A stretch of 64,000 nt of DNA from Phocicoccus schoeneichii (GTDB lineage Bacteria > Bacillota > Bacilli > Staphylococcales > Salinicoccaceae). This document shows, in pieces, positions 46,829 to 55,338 of the stretch. Each line of letters starts with the position of its first letter. Positions within the stretch are counted from its first letter, which is position 1. The DNA lies in NCBI RefSeq assembly GCF_014635565.1, contig NZ_BMDB01000002.1:62001-126000 (forward strand), in the 5' to 3' direction. A program made the position numbers and the translations under genes. The notes under the pieces were generated by a model. The model did no database searches, was not told where the DNA came from, and saw only the letters and a list, made by a program, of their open reading frames with translations.

Positions 46829-46911
46829 ACAAAAATAACGCTATACATAACGAGTTAAACCCCTTTATACAAAGGCTTATCACAGTGTTATAATTCATAG
46901 CGTTATTTTGT
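46829..46911. terminator. Long-loop hairpin between convergent genes
   Basis: AAAATAACGCTAT (46833-46845) pairs with ATAGCGTTATTTT (about 46896-46908) around a loop of about 50 bases, with T-runs on both sides. It probably ends both the amidohydrolase and the 37-residue gene transcripts. Confidence 0.6.
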
Positions 46912-46933
46912 GTCGTCGTTAACTAAAGAATAA

Positions 46934-47047
46934 TTACTTATTCTTTTTGCTAGGGATAGCCATAGCACCGATGAACAATAGCATGTATATAGGCATCGCG
47001 ACAAACAGTCCGATAATCGCCCAACCCATAGTTGATCCTAAAAGCAT
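46934..47047 (-). CDS. 37-residue single-pass membrane protein, unknown
   Basis: A short frame with AAAGGAGACCGTACA before the ATG. It encodes a 37-residue protein: a hydrophobic segment (about GWAIIGLFVAMPIYMLLFIG) and a basic end IPSKKNK. A TTGACT box lies about 55 bases upstream. The size and charge pattern resemble small transporter or oxidase subunits, but no family is recognised. It is convergent with the amidohydrolase gene. Confidence 0.68.
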   Translation of the reverse strand: MLLGSTMGWAIIGLFVAMPIYMLLFIGAMAIPSKKNK

Positions 47048-47240
47048 TGTACGGTCTCCTTTACTAACTACTACTATTACTATTAATATATTAGGTGTGT
47101 TTAGTCAAGAGGATAAGCTTAACTTTGCACTTAAATACATATACATTCACGAAACATCAAAAAAAGTTGAATTTTTTCAATACTTTCAGTATAATGATGT
47201 AATTGTTTTAGCTTTATTAAGTTAAAGGAAGGATATAATT

Positions 47241-47951
47241 ATGGCAATCTTAAACTTTAATAGGGTAGAAAAAAAATACCTTCTGAATGAGAATAAATAT
47301 GACGCACTCATGCTTCGCTTGTCTCCTTACATAGAGCATGATGAATATCCGATCTCAACAACAAGTACGATCTACTATGACACGCCAGATTTTAAGGCAG
47401 TTCGATATTCCTACACAAAGACTGATTTTAGAGAAAAGCTTAGAATCCGCACGTATGATTCAATCCCGTCAGAGTATTCTCAATGTTTTATAGAACTAAA
47501 AAAGAAATTCCAAGGCATCGTTTATAAACGAAGAATCTATGATTCTTTAAAAAATGCAACAGATTACTTAAAAGGTAACAAGTATATAATTCCACATTCT
47601 CAAATTAGAGAAGAAATTGATTATCATATTACAAGAATGAAGAAATTACAACCAGCAGTATTTATGTATTATGACAGAAACTCATTTAAAGATAACGAGA
47701 CAGGTGCAGTCAGAATCACGTTTGACCGTAACATCGTATATCGTAACTATGATCTTGAGTTCACAAAAGGCAATCATGGTACACGTATCATTAATACTGA
47801 TGAAGTTTTAATGGAGATTAAAGTACCTGGTCCATATCCATTATGGTTAGTTAATGCTTTGTCAGAATTAGAAATCTATCCACAATCATTTTCAAAATAT
47901 AAGTCAGCATATGAATCATTAAGAAAAAAAGGAGAAATTATATTTACATGA
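47241..47951 (+). CDS. VTC-domain polyphosphate polymerase-like protein
   Basis: A 236-residue protein of the CYTH/VTC tunnel fold. Basic strands FREKLRIRTYD, CFIELKKKFQGIVYKRRIYD and the closing EVLMEIKVPGPYPLWL match the VTC polyP polymerase core. In yeast this domain makes polyphosphate from ATP. Bacterial members are predicted to do so, but activity here is inference. It overlaps the DUF4956 gene by four bases, implying a joint complex. GGAAGGATATAATT precedes the ATG. Confidence 0.8.
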   Translation: MAILNFNRVEKKYLLNENKYDALMLRLSPYIEHDEYPISTTSTIYYDTPDFKAVRYSYTKTDFREKLRIRTYDSIPSEYSQCFIELKKKFQGIVYKRRIYDSLKNATDYLKGNKYIIPHSQIREEIDYHITRMKKLQPAVFMYYDRNSFKDNETGAVRITFDRNIVYRNYDLEFTKGNHGTRIINTDEVLMEIKVPGPYPLWLVNALSELEIYPQSFSKYKSAYESLRKKGEIIFT

Positions 47952-48631
47952 ATAATTTATTTGATAGTTTTTATGCCTCACCAGAAGGTGCGATGACAAT
48001 TTGGAGTTTTTTAAGTAGTTTCTTTGCAGCAGTAATCCTAGGAGTAGGATCAGCTTACGCTTATAAGTTTAAAAACGTATATAATAAAGATTTCATTTTT
48101 ACTTTAGCTATTTTGCCTCCTATCGTTTCAGTTGTTATTTCACTCGTAAACGGAAACGTTGGTGCAGGTATCGCAGTACTCGGTGCATTCAGCTTAATTC
48201 GTTTTAGATCAGCACCAGGTGGAGCAAGAGAAATCAGCGCAATTTTCATTTCAATGGCTATTGGACTTGCAACAGGTATGGGATATTTACTATTCGCGAC
48301 AGCGTTTACTGTTTTAATTAGTATAGTCTCAGTTATTTTTGTACAATTTAGATTTGGTCAAATGTCAGGTTCAATGAAGCAGTTAACCATTGTTGTCCCA
48401 GAAGATTTAGATTACTACAATACGTTCGATGATATTTTTGAAAAATACACGAGCTCAGTTGAACTATTTAACATCCGTTCAACAGATATGGGTAGTTTAT
48501 TCAGATTAAAATATATCATCACTGTCAATGATGAAGCAGAAGAAAAACAAATGATTGATGAGATTCGTACCAGAAATGGTAACCTTGATGTAGATTTAAA
48601 TAGATATGTAAGAAGAGAACAAGAACTTTAA
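47948..48631 (+). CDS. DUF4956 membrane protein
   Basis: A 227-residue protein with four TM segments in the first half and a soluble alpha/beta part after about residue 140. The motif LGAFSLIRFRSAPGGAREIS is the DUF4956 core. The family regularly accompanies VTC-domain proteins and may form their membrane channel or anchor. Its ATG overlaps the VTC stop. Confidence 0.82.
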   Translation: MNNLFDSFYASPEGAMTIWSFLSSFFAAVILGVGSAYAYKFKNVYNKDFIFTLAILPPIVSVVISLVNGNVGAGIAVLGAFSLIRFRSAPGGAREISAIFISMAIGLATGMGYLLFATAFTVLISIVSVIFVQFRFGQMSGSMKQLTIVVPEDLDYYNTFDDIFEKYTSSVELFNIRSTDMGSLFRLKYIITVNDEAEEKQMIDEIRTRNGNLDVDLNRYVRREQEL

Positions 48632-48652
48632 TTTACTAAGAGAGTGATGCAT

Positions 48653-49114
48653 ATGACTAGAGATATTTGGGAAACTAAAGTTCGATCTATTAAAACAGAT
48701 GAAGACATCAAACGTGCATTTATTGTCGTTAAGCAGCTTCGTACACATCAAACAGAAGACACTTATATAAACACAGTTAAAGAGATGATGGAAAAGCAGA
48801 ACTACCATATGTTTGGTTTATATGATCCACTAAATGATTGGAAACTACTTTCTGTTATCGGATTTGCACCAACATTGACACTTTATTATGGAAACGTTGT
48901 TTGGGTCCATGACCTTGTTACTGATATAGATGAGCGAGGAAATGGATATGGTGAGCACTTACTCGCATTCGTTGAAGAAGAATGGGCAGAGAAATATGGT
49001 TATGACACGGTTGCACTCACTTCAGGTTTTGAAAAGAAACGTGCTCATCATTTTTATACGGATCATATGAACTATGACAAAGTAAGTTACCTATTTAAAA
49101 AGAACTTAAGATAA
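48653..49114 (+). CDS. GNAT-family N-acetyltransferase
   Basis: A 153-residue GNAT enzyme: VWVHDLVTDIDERGNGYGEHLLAF contains the acetyl-CoA loop (DERGNGYG), and VALTSGFEKKRAHHFYTDHM the C-terminal part. The substrate is unknown. AGAGTGATGCAT precedes ATG 48653 (an in-frame ATG at 48644 is less likely). It is the last gene of the VTC operon. Confidence 0.8.
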   Translation: MTRDIWETKVRSIKTDEDIKRAFIVVKQLRTHQTEDTYINTVKEMMEKQNYHMFGLYDPLNDWKLLSVIGFAPTLTLYYGNVVWVHDLVTDIDERGNGYGEHLLAFVEEEWAEKYGYDTVALTSGFEKKRAHHFYTDHMNYDKVSYLFKKNLR

Positions 49115-49128
49115 TGCATATCGTTACT

Positions 49129-49168
49129 ATAAAAACGCTACGCAACAATATCTGTGTAGCGTTTTATT
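49129..49168. terminator. Bidirectional terminator
   Basis: AAAAACGCTACGCA / TGTGTAGCGTTTTATTATTTTT hairpin between convergent GNAT and tauE genes. Confidence 0.85.
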
Positions 49169-49192
49169 ATTTTTATAACGATATGCGTTACT

Positions 49193-49969
49193 CTAAAATA
49201 CATCCACCCAAATTTTTAATGCTGTCGCAATAATTAATACAGCGAGCATCCACTTTAAAATAGTGGCATTTATCTTTTGTCCTATTTTAGCACCAAGTGG
49301 TGAAGCAATAATACTTGCCACAACCATAATTGCTGCAGGCGCGTATAACACTTGGTCTGTAACAACTTTTCCTACTGTAGAACCGATTGAGGAAATAAAT
49401 GTTATTGCAAGACTTGAGGCAATGGTTACTCGAATTGGTATCTTTAAAATCACAAGCATGATTGGCACTAAAATAAATGCGCCAGCAGCTCCAACGATTC
49501 CAGATGAGATACCCACGAATAACGCTAAAATAACGGCAAGAGACACATTGAAATCGACACTTTTTAGTGAATTTAATTGTTGTTCTTTTTTAGGTATAAG
49601 CATCATTACAGCAGCTATTGTAGCGAGTATCGCATAAACGATATTTATTTGTGCACTGGAGAAGTATACAGAAATGTATGAGCCAAATAAACTGCCAATT
49701 AATACTGAACTTCCCATTGAAATAATGAGTTTTTTATTTAATAAACCACTACCTCTATATGCAAATACACCTGCAATTGTTGCAAAGAATACTTGTACCG
49801 CACTAATACCAGACACTTCATGAGCAGTAAATGAGCTAACTCCAAGTAAAGCAGGGATATATAAAAGCATTGGGTATTTGATAATGGAACCACCTATACC
49901 AACCATTCCTGAGATAAAAGATCCTACAAACCCAATTAAAAAGATAACGAGTATATAGTAAATATCCAT
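49193..49969 (-). CDS. tauE: TauE/SafE (TSUP) family sulfur-anion transporter
   Basis: A 258-residue protein with about eight TM segments. The repeated motif [19 protein letters not shown] and [18 protein letters not shown] is the TSUP signature. In S. aureus the cst locus has such a TauE protein, thought to export sulfite or thiosulfate. Its ATG overlaps the cstB stop (TAATG), so it is the third gene of the cst operon. Confidence 0.85.
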   Translation of the reverse strand: MDIYYILVIFLIGFVGSFISGMVGIGGSIIKYPMLLYIPALLGVSSFTAHEVSGISAVQVFFATIAGVFAYRGSGLLNKKLIISMGSSVLIGSLFGSYISVYFSSAQINIVYAILATIAAVMMLIPKKEQQLNSLKSVDFNVSLAVILALFVGISSGIVGAAGAFILVPIMLVILKIPIRVTIASSLAITFISSIGSTVGKVVTDQVLYAPAAIMVVASIIASPLGAKIGQKINATILKWMLAVLIIATALKIWVDVF

Positions 49970-51336
49970 TAGTTCATATTACCTTTGATACCTATAAACC
50001 CTTTATCTACGTTAATTATATTGGTAAAACCACGTGCTTTTAAAATACTTAAAGCCATTGCTGATCGAACACCTGACTGGCAGTGTACAAATAATTGTTT
50101 ATCTTTTTCAAAAGGAATATCCGCTGTTCTTAATGTACCGAAATGTATATGTTCAACACTGTCTAGGTGATCTACATTATATTCTTTTGATGTTCTCACA
50201 TCTAAAATAGAGTCATTCAGGTGTGCCTGCACAAATTTTTCGGGTGATATTGTTTCATATGAATCATCTACTAAACTAAATACTTCATCACTTGGAATAA
50301 TTAACTCTAAACCATCATATCCGATAGATGCGAGGTCTTTTTGTAACTGTTCACTATTGTTTGGATCTACAACTACTGTCATTGGTTGTTTAAAATCAAT
50401 ATACCATCCAACAAACTGTATAAACTGGTCATTATATGGCACATTTATTGCGCCTTTGCTAAACCCATCTCTGAAATCTTCTTTTACTCTCAAATCAAAG
50501 AGTTGACCAATGAATTTATTAGTAACATCTACTTTAATATCTTTAAGACTAAATTCATCTAATCCTACTTTGTTTACTCTTTTCATTTCACTAAAGTATG
50601 TTGGTGGTTCTGGTTGATCTTTCGTAAGTTCATCAATAAATGCTGATTTTTCATTCTCTCCATACTGCAATGCCCAGTTATTTTTACGTTCATAACCGAG
50701 AGTAGATAAAGGTACTGCACCAAGTGATTTACCACATGCGCTACCTGCACCATGACCTGGCCATATTTGTAAAAAATCAGGATACTGAGATAGCTTTTGT
50801 AAAGAATCAAACATTTGATTACCACCAATCTCAGTTGTTCCTTTTATGTTCGCAGCTACTTCTAATAAATCCGGTCTACCGACATCACCTACAAATAAAA
50901 AGTCACCAGTGAACATTCCCATAGGTTCTGTACTACCACCGCCATGATCCGTTAATACAAATGAAATACTTTCAGGTGTATGTCCTGGTGTATGAACAAC
51001 TTTAAGTTCAACAAAACCAATATTAATGATATCTCCATCTTTAAGAAACACAGTATCTGACGGCATATTTAGATACTTCCAATTATCATCACCTTCGTCA
51101 GACACATAGAGTTGTGAACCTAGCTTTCTACCCACATCTCTTAAGCCAGAAGCAAAATCCGCGTGTATGTGTGTTTCAGTCGCTTTTGTAATTTTAAACC
51201 CTTCTTGCTCTGCTACTTCGATGTATTCATCTAACACTCTTTTTGGGTCTATGATCATCGCTTCATTCGTCTTTTGACATCCGATCATATAAGATGTTTG
51301 TGCAAGTTTGCTATCAAAAAATTGTTTAAAAAACAT
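49969..51336 (-). CDS. cstB: Persulfide dioxygenase-rhodanese CstB
   Basis: A 455-residue fusion. N-terminal metallo-beta-lactamase fold persulfide dioxygenase: [43 protein letters not shown] pseudo-rhodanese follows ([13 protein letters not shown]), then a C-terminal rhodanese with active Cys HCQSGVRSA. CstB oxidises low-molecular-weight persulfides to thiosulfate. Length matches the S. aureus enzyme (about 444). It lies between cstA and tauE. Confidence 0.9.
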   Translation of the reverse strand: MFFKQFFDSKLAQTSYMIGCQKTNEAMIIDPKRVLDEYIEVAEQEGFKITKATETHIHADFASGLRDVGRKLGSQLYVSDEGDDNWKYLNMPSDTVFLKDGDIINIGFVELKVVHTPGHTPESISFVLTDHGGGSTEPMGMFTGDFLFVGDVGRPDLLEVAANIKGTTEIGGNQMFDSLQKLSQYPDFLQIWPGHGAGSACGKSLGAVPLSTLGYERKNNWALQYGENEKSAFIDELTKDQPEPPTYFSEMKRVNKVGLDEFSLKDIKVDVTNKFIGQLFDLRVKEDFRDGFSKGAINVPYNDQFIQFVGWYIDFKQPMTVVVDPNNSEQLQKDLASIGYDGLELIIPSDEVFSLVDDSYETISPEKFVQAHLNDSILDVRTSKEYNVDHLDSVEHIHFGTLRTADIPFEKDKQLFVHCQSGVRSAMALSILKARGFTNIINVDKGFIGIKGNMN

Positions 51337-51351
51337 GTAAATTCTCCTATT

Positions 51352-52401
51352 CTATATAAATAAATTTAAATTACTATTTTCAGTATCACCAAGATACGTA
51401 CCAACGCCACCAAATTCTACAAATGGTAGTAATTCTTCTTTCTCTATTGCCATTACATCCATACTCATTGTGCACGCAATCATCTTCACACCAAGGCTAT
51501 CCGCTTTTTGAATCATTGTAGATAATGCCTCTACCTTTTTCTTATTCATGATATTTTTCATCATTTTTTGGCCTGCACCAAGCATATTCATTTTAGAAAT
51601 TGGCAAATGATTCGCAGAATTTGGCAACATTGCGCTGAATAACTTATCTATCCCTGATTTTTTAATCTTTTTGGCATTTGGATCTTTAATCACGCTTAGT
51701 CCCCAAAATGTAAAGAACATAGTAACTTCGCGTCCCATACTGCGTGCACCAGTCGCGATGATAAATGAAGCAAGTGCTTTATCAAGGTCTCCACTAAACA
51801 CGACCATTGTCGCTCCATCTTTTGTCTCCATCATTTTAGGTGCATCATTATCTTGATTTTCTTGTTTTTCAATGATGATATTTACAGCGTTATTTTCAAC
51901 CACATTTTTTAATATTTTATTACCAGATTTCTTTGCCCATGCCTCTATATCTGCACTAAATCCAATATCGTCCACCGTTACTTCAAGTTTCTCACCAGCA
52001 TTTAATTTTTGCATTTCCATATTCACAGTGATGAGTGGGCCAGGGCATTGTAAACTCCCAAGCGCCAAAAGTTTATGCGCTGATGAAGTTATGTTTTTAT
52101 GTGTCGAATTAAAACTTCCTTTATATTCGCTATATCCTTCAGTAAGATTTTTTGCAGAGAATCCTTTATCATTTAAAATACTAACTGCAATTTCACTTCT
52201 TCTACCGCTCTGACAGTACACATAGATTTCTTTTTCTTTTGGAAGTTCTTCCAAACGACTGTCTAATTCTCCTAGAGGCACATGCTTCACTCCAGAAATA
52301 TGTCCAGATTCAAATTCCGAGTACTCTCTAACATCTAATATCAATTGCTGATTTTCTAATAAACGATCCACATCATTTATGTGGTAAACATTTTCGCTCA
52401 T
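51352..52401 (-). CDS. cstA: Multidomain sulfurtransferase CstA (rhodanese-TusA-DsrE)
   Basis: A 349-residue protein with three sulfur-carrier domains in order: rhodanese (about 1-95, active Cys in VYCQSGRRSE), TusA (about 110-185, Cys in GSLQCPGPLI) and DsrE-like (about 195-349, Cys in IACTMSMDVM). All three key cysteines are present. CstA accepts persulfide sulfur and works with CstB. The promoter has two CstR-type operators (52419-52477). Confidence 0.9.
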   Translation of the reverse strand: MSENVYHINDVDRLLENQQLILDVREYSEFESGHISGVKHVPLGELDSRLEELPKEKEIYVYCQSGRRSEIAVSILNDKGFSAKNLTEGYSEYKGSFNSTHKNITSSAHKLLALGSLQCPGPLITVNMEMQKLNAGEKLEVTVDDIGFSADIEAWAKKSGNKILKNVVENNAVNIIIEKQENQDNDAPKMMETKDGATMVVFSGDLDKALASFIIATGARSMGREVTMFFTFWGLSVIKDPNAKKIKKSGIDKLFSAMLPNSANHLPISKMNMLGAGQKMMKNIMNKKKVEALSTMIQKADSLGVKMIACTMSMDVMAIEKEELLPFVEFGGVGTYLGDTENSNLNLFI

Positions 52402-52418
52402 TATTATTCCCCCTTCAA

Positions 52419-52477
52419 ATACCTATAGGGGTATAATAGCACGTAAATTTTTGAAATGCAAATACCATGCGGGGTAT
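52419..52477 (-). promoter_or_regulatory. cstA promoter with two CstR-type operators
   Basis: Minus strand: TTGCAT (52456-52461), 17 bases, TATTAT (52433-52438). Operator A at 52419-52434 is ATACC-N6-GGTAT (ATACCTATAGGGGTAT) and overlaps the -10 box. Operator B at 52462-52477 (ATACCATGCGGGGTAT) abuts the -35 box. Both have the same 16-bp form as the site before cstR. Confidence 0.82.
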
Positions 52478-52493
52478 GTAATAATATAAATAA

Positions 52494-52518
52494 AAAAAGC
52501 AGCCGATTAGCTACTTTT
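52494..52518 (-). terminator. Terminator of cstR
   Basis: On the minus strand AAGTAGCTAATCGGCTGCTTTTTTT: a short hairpin including the cstR stop codon, with a seven-T tract. Confidence 0.65.
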
Positions 52519-52791
52519 ATTAAGTAGTTCGACTGCCTGGCTTACAAGTTCATCCGTTTTCTCATCATTGTTCAAGACACTTTCTCTGACACATTGAACA
52601 AGATTGTCACTAACGATAACGTTCATGGTACGATTCAAAGCACTTTTAGCGGCACTTAATTGTGTCACAACCTCTTTGCAATCTTTACCTTCTTCCATCA
52701 TCTTTAACGCACCATTTATTTGTCCTTGAAGTCTTTTAATTCTGTTTATAACTGCTCTATCATAAGTTGTTTGCTGATTAATATTCATCAT
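52507..52791 (-). CDS. cstR: Persulfide-sensing CsoR-family repressor CstR
   Basis: A 94-residue helical repressor: RIKRLQGQINGALKMMEEGK, Cys38 in GKDCKEV and Cys67 in NLVQCVRES. The residue four before Cys67 is Asn where copper-sensing CsoR has His, which fits the thiol-only sensor CstR. Persulfide links the two Cys and releases DNA. It is upstream of cstA in the same direction, unlike the divergent S. aureus layout. An operator lies over its ribosome-binding site. Confidence 0.88.
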   Translation of the reverse strand: MMNINQQTTYDRAVINRIKRLQGQINGALKMMEEGKDCKEVVTQLSAAKSALNRTMNVIVSDNLVQCVRESVLNNDEKTDELVSQAVELLNKSS

Positions 52792-52793
52792 TT

Positions 52794-52809
52794 ATACCCC
52801 CTATTGTAT
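52794..52809 (-). promoter_or_regulatory. CstR-type operator before cstR
   Basis: ATACCCCCTATTGTAT (ATACC-N6-TGTAT) directly upstream of the start codon, including the GGGGG ribosome-binding bases on the minus strand. It fits autoregulation by CstR and has the same 16-bp span as operators A and B. Confidence 0.72.
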
Positions 52810-52962
52810 ACATAGTAACACGAAGTACCTTAATTAAAAAATATTACATATATAAAACATTAACCTGTTTAAGAAGAATTTTAAATAACGTATATCGTTT
52901 TAACATAAACATCTCTATAACAGTTATTATAGGTGTTTATATCATAGTTATAACGTAATTCA

Positions 52963-53097
52963 TTACCTTAGATATTGTTGTAGACGTGTTATATCTACTG
53001 GCGTTATAACCCCAGTAGTATCTTCTCTTGATTTAATATATCCATTAGGTGTGATTAGAATAATAAGATTTGAATCTCAGTGTACGTCTTTCTTCAT
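52963..53097 (-). pseudogene. 45-codon frame broken by one stop codon
   Basis: The frame reads MKKDVH, TGA (53077-53079), then DSNLIILITPNGYIKSREDT and on to LQQYLR. Apart from the single TGA it is open and has normal composition, which suggests a decayed gene or gene end. The frame is open upstream for 12 more codons. No family is recognised. It lies in the ~400-bp gap between cstR and actP. Confidence 0.4.
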
Positions 53098-53140
53098 TGC
53101 TGTTTGAAGCAGGTTAAACGCCGTTAGAAACCGTCAAGAA

Positions 53141-53156
53141 TATTTCACGTGAAACA
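53141..53156. other. parS-like ParB-binding site
   Basis: TATTTCACGTGAAACA matches the consensus TGTTTCACGTGAAACA at 15 of 16 bases; only base 2 differs. The CACGTG core and both AAAC/TTT flanks are intact. It lies in non-coding DNA between cstR and actP. Confidence 0.72.
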
Positions 53157-53165
53157 TTTAAAATA

Positions 53166-53205
53166 AAAAGCCATCCCGCCAAGTAGGCTGAGATGACTGT
53201 AACAT
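53166..53205 (-). terminator. Terminator of actP
   Basis: On the minus strand AGTCATCTCAGCC..GGCGGGATGGCTTTTTATTTT: imperfect hairpin with a T-tract after the actP stop. Confidence 0.65.
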
Positions 53206-53208
53206 CTA

Positions 53209-54756
53209 TTAATGTGTAACATCTGAAGTCGAAATACCAGTAATAGATTTAACTTGAACTTCTCTAAATTTTTCATCAGATTCTTTCTTACCAAAGAACG
53301 TACCGACAAATGCTCCTATGAATCCTGCAGGAACGGATATAATCGCTGGATTCGCAAGTGGGAATATCGCTTCCGCATTGATAAACCCAGTTCCTGCTGG
53401 GTTCATAACGTTCGGACTTAATATAACGAGTACAAGCGAAGTTACCAAACCAACAACGATACCTGTGATTGCGCCTTGTGTGTTAAATCTCTTCCAAAAT
53501 ATGGTATATACAATAACAGGTAAATTAGCACTCGCAGCCACACAAAATGCTAATGAAACAAGGAATGCGACGTTCATATTTTGTGCAAATAGAGCAAGTA
53601 CGATTGAGAATATAGAAACAGCTAGTGAGGCCATTTTCGCCGCGAAGATCTGTTCTTTATCTGTAATCTTCCCTTTTTTAATAACTTGCCCATAAATATC
53701 ATGAGCAAATGCAGATGCTCCTGTTAATACTAGTCCTGCAACTACCGCTAAAATCGTTGCGAATGCAACAGCTGATACAAATGACATTAACAAATCTCCA
53801 CCTAAACGGTCAGCGAGAAGTGGTGCAGCCATGTTACCCGCAGGATTTGCTGCGATAATTTCTTCTCTAGTTAAAAGTGCAGCAGCACCGAAGCCTAAGA
53901 AGATTGTAAGAATGTAGAAAATACCGATAATCCATGTTGCCCACATTACAGACGAACGAGCTGTTTTCGCATCCCTAACAGTGAAGAAACGCATCAGAAT
54001 ATGTGGTAAACCAGCGGTACCAAAAAGTAATGCAATAATAAGTGAAATATTATCTAATGGAGACTTACCTTGAGAACCCGGATTTAAGAAATCTCCTTTA
54101 AGTTCTGGCGCTTTAATATTTTGCATAGATCCAAACATCTCAGAAATACTAAAATTAAAATGTAAGAGTACTAAGAACGAAATGATAATCGTACCAATCA
54201 TAAGTAATACAGCTTTAACCATCTGTACCCAGCTCGTAGCAGTCATACCACCGAAGAGTACGTAAATCGTCATCATAATACCTACAAGAACTACAGCAAC
54301 TGTGTATGGAATACCAAATAATAGCTGAATCAATGCACCTGCACCCACAAGCTGTGCCAGCATGTAAAATATGACTATAGTTATAGAAGATAACGCTGCA
54401 GTAGCACGCACTTTTTTCAACTCAAAGCGTGATGCGATCATATCAGCAAGTGTATATTTACCTAAATTACGAAGTGGCTCTGCAACAATGTATAATACAA
54501 CTAAATAAGCAGTTAAATATCCAATACTATAAAAGAATCCATCAAATCCCCAAAGCGCAATTGCACCTGCAATACCGAGGAACGAGGCTGCAGATAAATA
54601 ATCACCAGCAATCGCAAGCCCGTTCTGCCAACCAGTTAAACCACCACCGGCAGTGTAAAAGTCACTCGTAGACTGCGTTCTCTTAGATGCAAAATATGTA
54701 ATGACTAGTGTTAAGCTCACAAACACAATAAACATGATTACAACAGTAGCATTCAT
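53209..54756 (-). CDS. actP: Acetate/monocarboxylate:cation symporter ActP
   Basis: A 515-residue sodium:solute symporter (SSS) with about 13 TM segments. ASKRTQSTSDFYTAGGGLTG, the AIAGDYLSAASFLGIAGAI segment and LPHILMRFFTVRDAKTARSS are typical of ActP/YwcA. It imports acetate and related acids with sodium or protons. It overlaps the DUF485 gene upstream by four bases, as in the E. coli yjcH-actP pair. Confidence 0.88.
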   Translation of the reverse strand: MNATVVIMFIVFVSLTLVITYFASKRTQSTSDFYTAGGGLTGWQNGLAIAGDYLSAASFLGIAGAIALWGFDGFFYSIGYLTAYLVVLYIVAEPLRNLGKYTLADMIASRFELKKVRATAALSSITIVIFYMLAQLVGAGALIQLLFGIPYTVAVVLVGIMMTIYVLFGGMTATSWVQMVKAVLLMIGTIIISFLVLLHFNFSISEMFGSMQNIKAPELKGDFLNPGSQGKSPLDNISLIIALLFGTAGLPHILMRFFTVRDAKTARSSVMWATWIIGIFYILTIFLGFGAAALLTREEIIAANPAGNMAAPLLADRLGGDLLMSFVSAVAFATILAVVAGLVLTGASAFAHDIYGQVIKKGKITDKEQIFAAKMASLAVSIFSIVLALFAQNMNVAFLVSLAFCVAASANLPVIVYTIFWKRFNTQGAITGIVVGLVTSLVLVILSPNVMNPAGTGFINAEAIFPLANPAIISVPAGFIGAFVGTFFGKKESDEKFREVQVKSITGISTSDVTH

Positions 54757-55061
54757 TTAGTATCCCCCTTGTACTTTTCAATAATACGTTCGGCTTTCTT
54801 ATCAAAAGTCTTAGCTTTGTTCATATAAAGCATAACTAACGTCCATACCATAATGAACAGCATAAGAGAATAGATCCACGCCCAGGAGATATTCCAAAAT
54901 GCAATGTTGTTTAAAAACGTAGTGTAACCTGTTAAAAATGGAAACAGTAAAGTCGCAACGACGAAAAACAGAGTGATAGGTAAGATAAAAGAATTGCGCT
55001 CTTTCTTAAGTGCTTTATACTCATCACTATGCGCAATTTTCTCATAATCAATTCGTGACAA
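54753..55061 (-). CDS. DUF485 (YjcH-like) membrane protein
   Basis: A 102-residue protein with two TM segments (FILPITLFFVVATLLFPFLT and the second near IYSLMLFIMVWTLVMLYM) and a basic C-terminus. DUF485 proteins are partners of ActP-type symporters. It begins the actP operon and overlaps actP. Confidence 0.85.
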   Translation of the reverse strand: MSRIDYEKIAHSDEYKALKKERNSFILPITLFFVVATLLFPFLTGYTTFLNNIAFWNISWAWIYSLMLFIMVWTLVMLYMNKAKTFDKKAERIIEKYKGDTK

Positions 55062-55190
55062 TAGTAGACCCCCTTATTTTATAAACATTCATTATACTGA
55101 TAGTTTATTTTTCTTATATATCAATGTCAACGGAAATGTAATCGCATACAATAATGAATATAAGAAAATTACACCTATAAAATAAAAATC

Positions 55191-55212
55191 CATACATTAT
55201 ATATAATGTATG
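55191..55212. repeat. 22-bp AT-rich perfect palindrome
   Basis: Two 11-base halves, CATACATTATA and TATAATGTATG, meet at 55201/55202. It lies in the gap between the DUF485 gene and the 55338 gene. It could be an operator or a weak terminator. Confidence 0.5.
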
Positions 55213-55253
55213 AATTATTTTAAATAACTATATTTGTACTCGCAGGAGGATTC

Positions 55254-55292
55254 ATGCTTCTCATCTCTAGAAGAAGAAAATTTGAGAGATAA
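55254..55292 (+). CDS. Possible 12-residue peptide (CsrA-like start)
   Basis: GCAGGAGGATTC followed by ATG and 11 further codons giving MLLISRRRKFER. It has an ideal ribosome-binding site and lies just before a strong terminator. The first six residues resemble the CsrA N-terminus (MLVLSR). Real expression is uncertain. Confidence 0.35.
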   Translation: MLLISRRRKFER

Positions 55293-55300
55293 TACTCCAC

Positions 55301-55338
55301 AAAAAATGGCCTAGACAATTTGTCTAGGCCTTCTTTTT
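55301..55338. terminator. Terminator
   Basis: AAAATGGCCTAGACAA / TTGTCTAGGCCTTCTTTTTTA hairpin. On the minus strand it ends the 55338 gene only if reading past its stop; on the plus strand it ends the small frame at 55254. Confidence 0.85.

Noticed and set aside
46947-47225. 92-codon plus-strand frame between the M20 and VTC genes
   Set aside because: It is opposite the 37-residue membrane gene, lacks a ribosome-binding site and has poor composition.
52810-52962. Possible small RNA in the cstR-actP gap
   Set aside because: A CTACTGG/CCAGTAG hairpin is present at about 52998-53021, but no promoter or T-tract supports an RNA gene.
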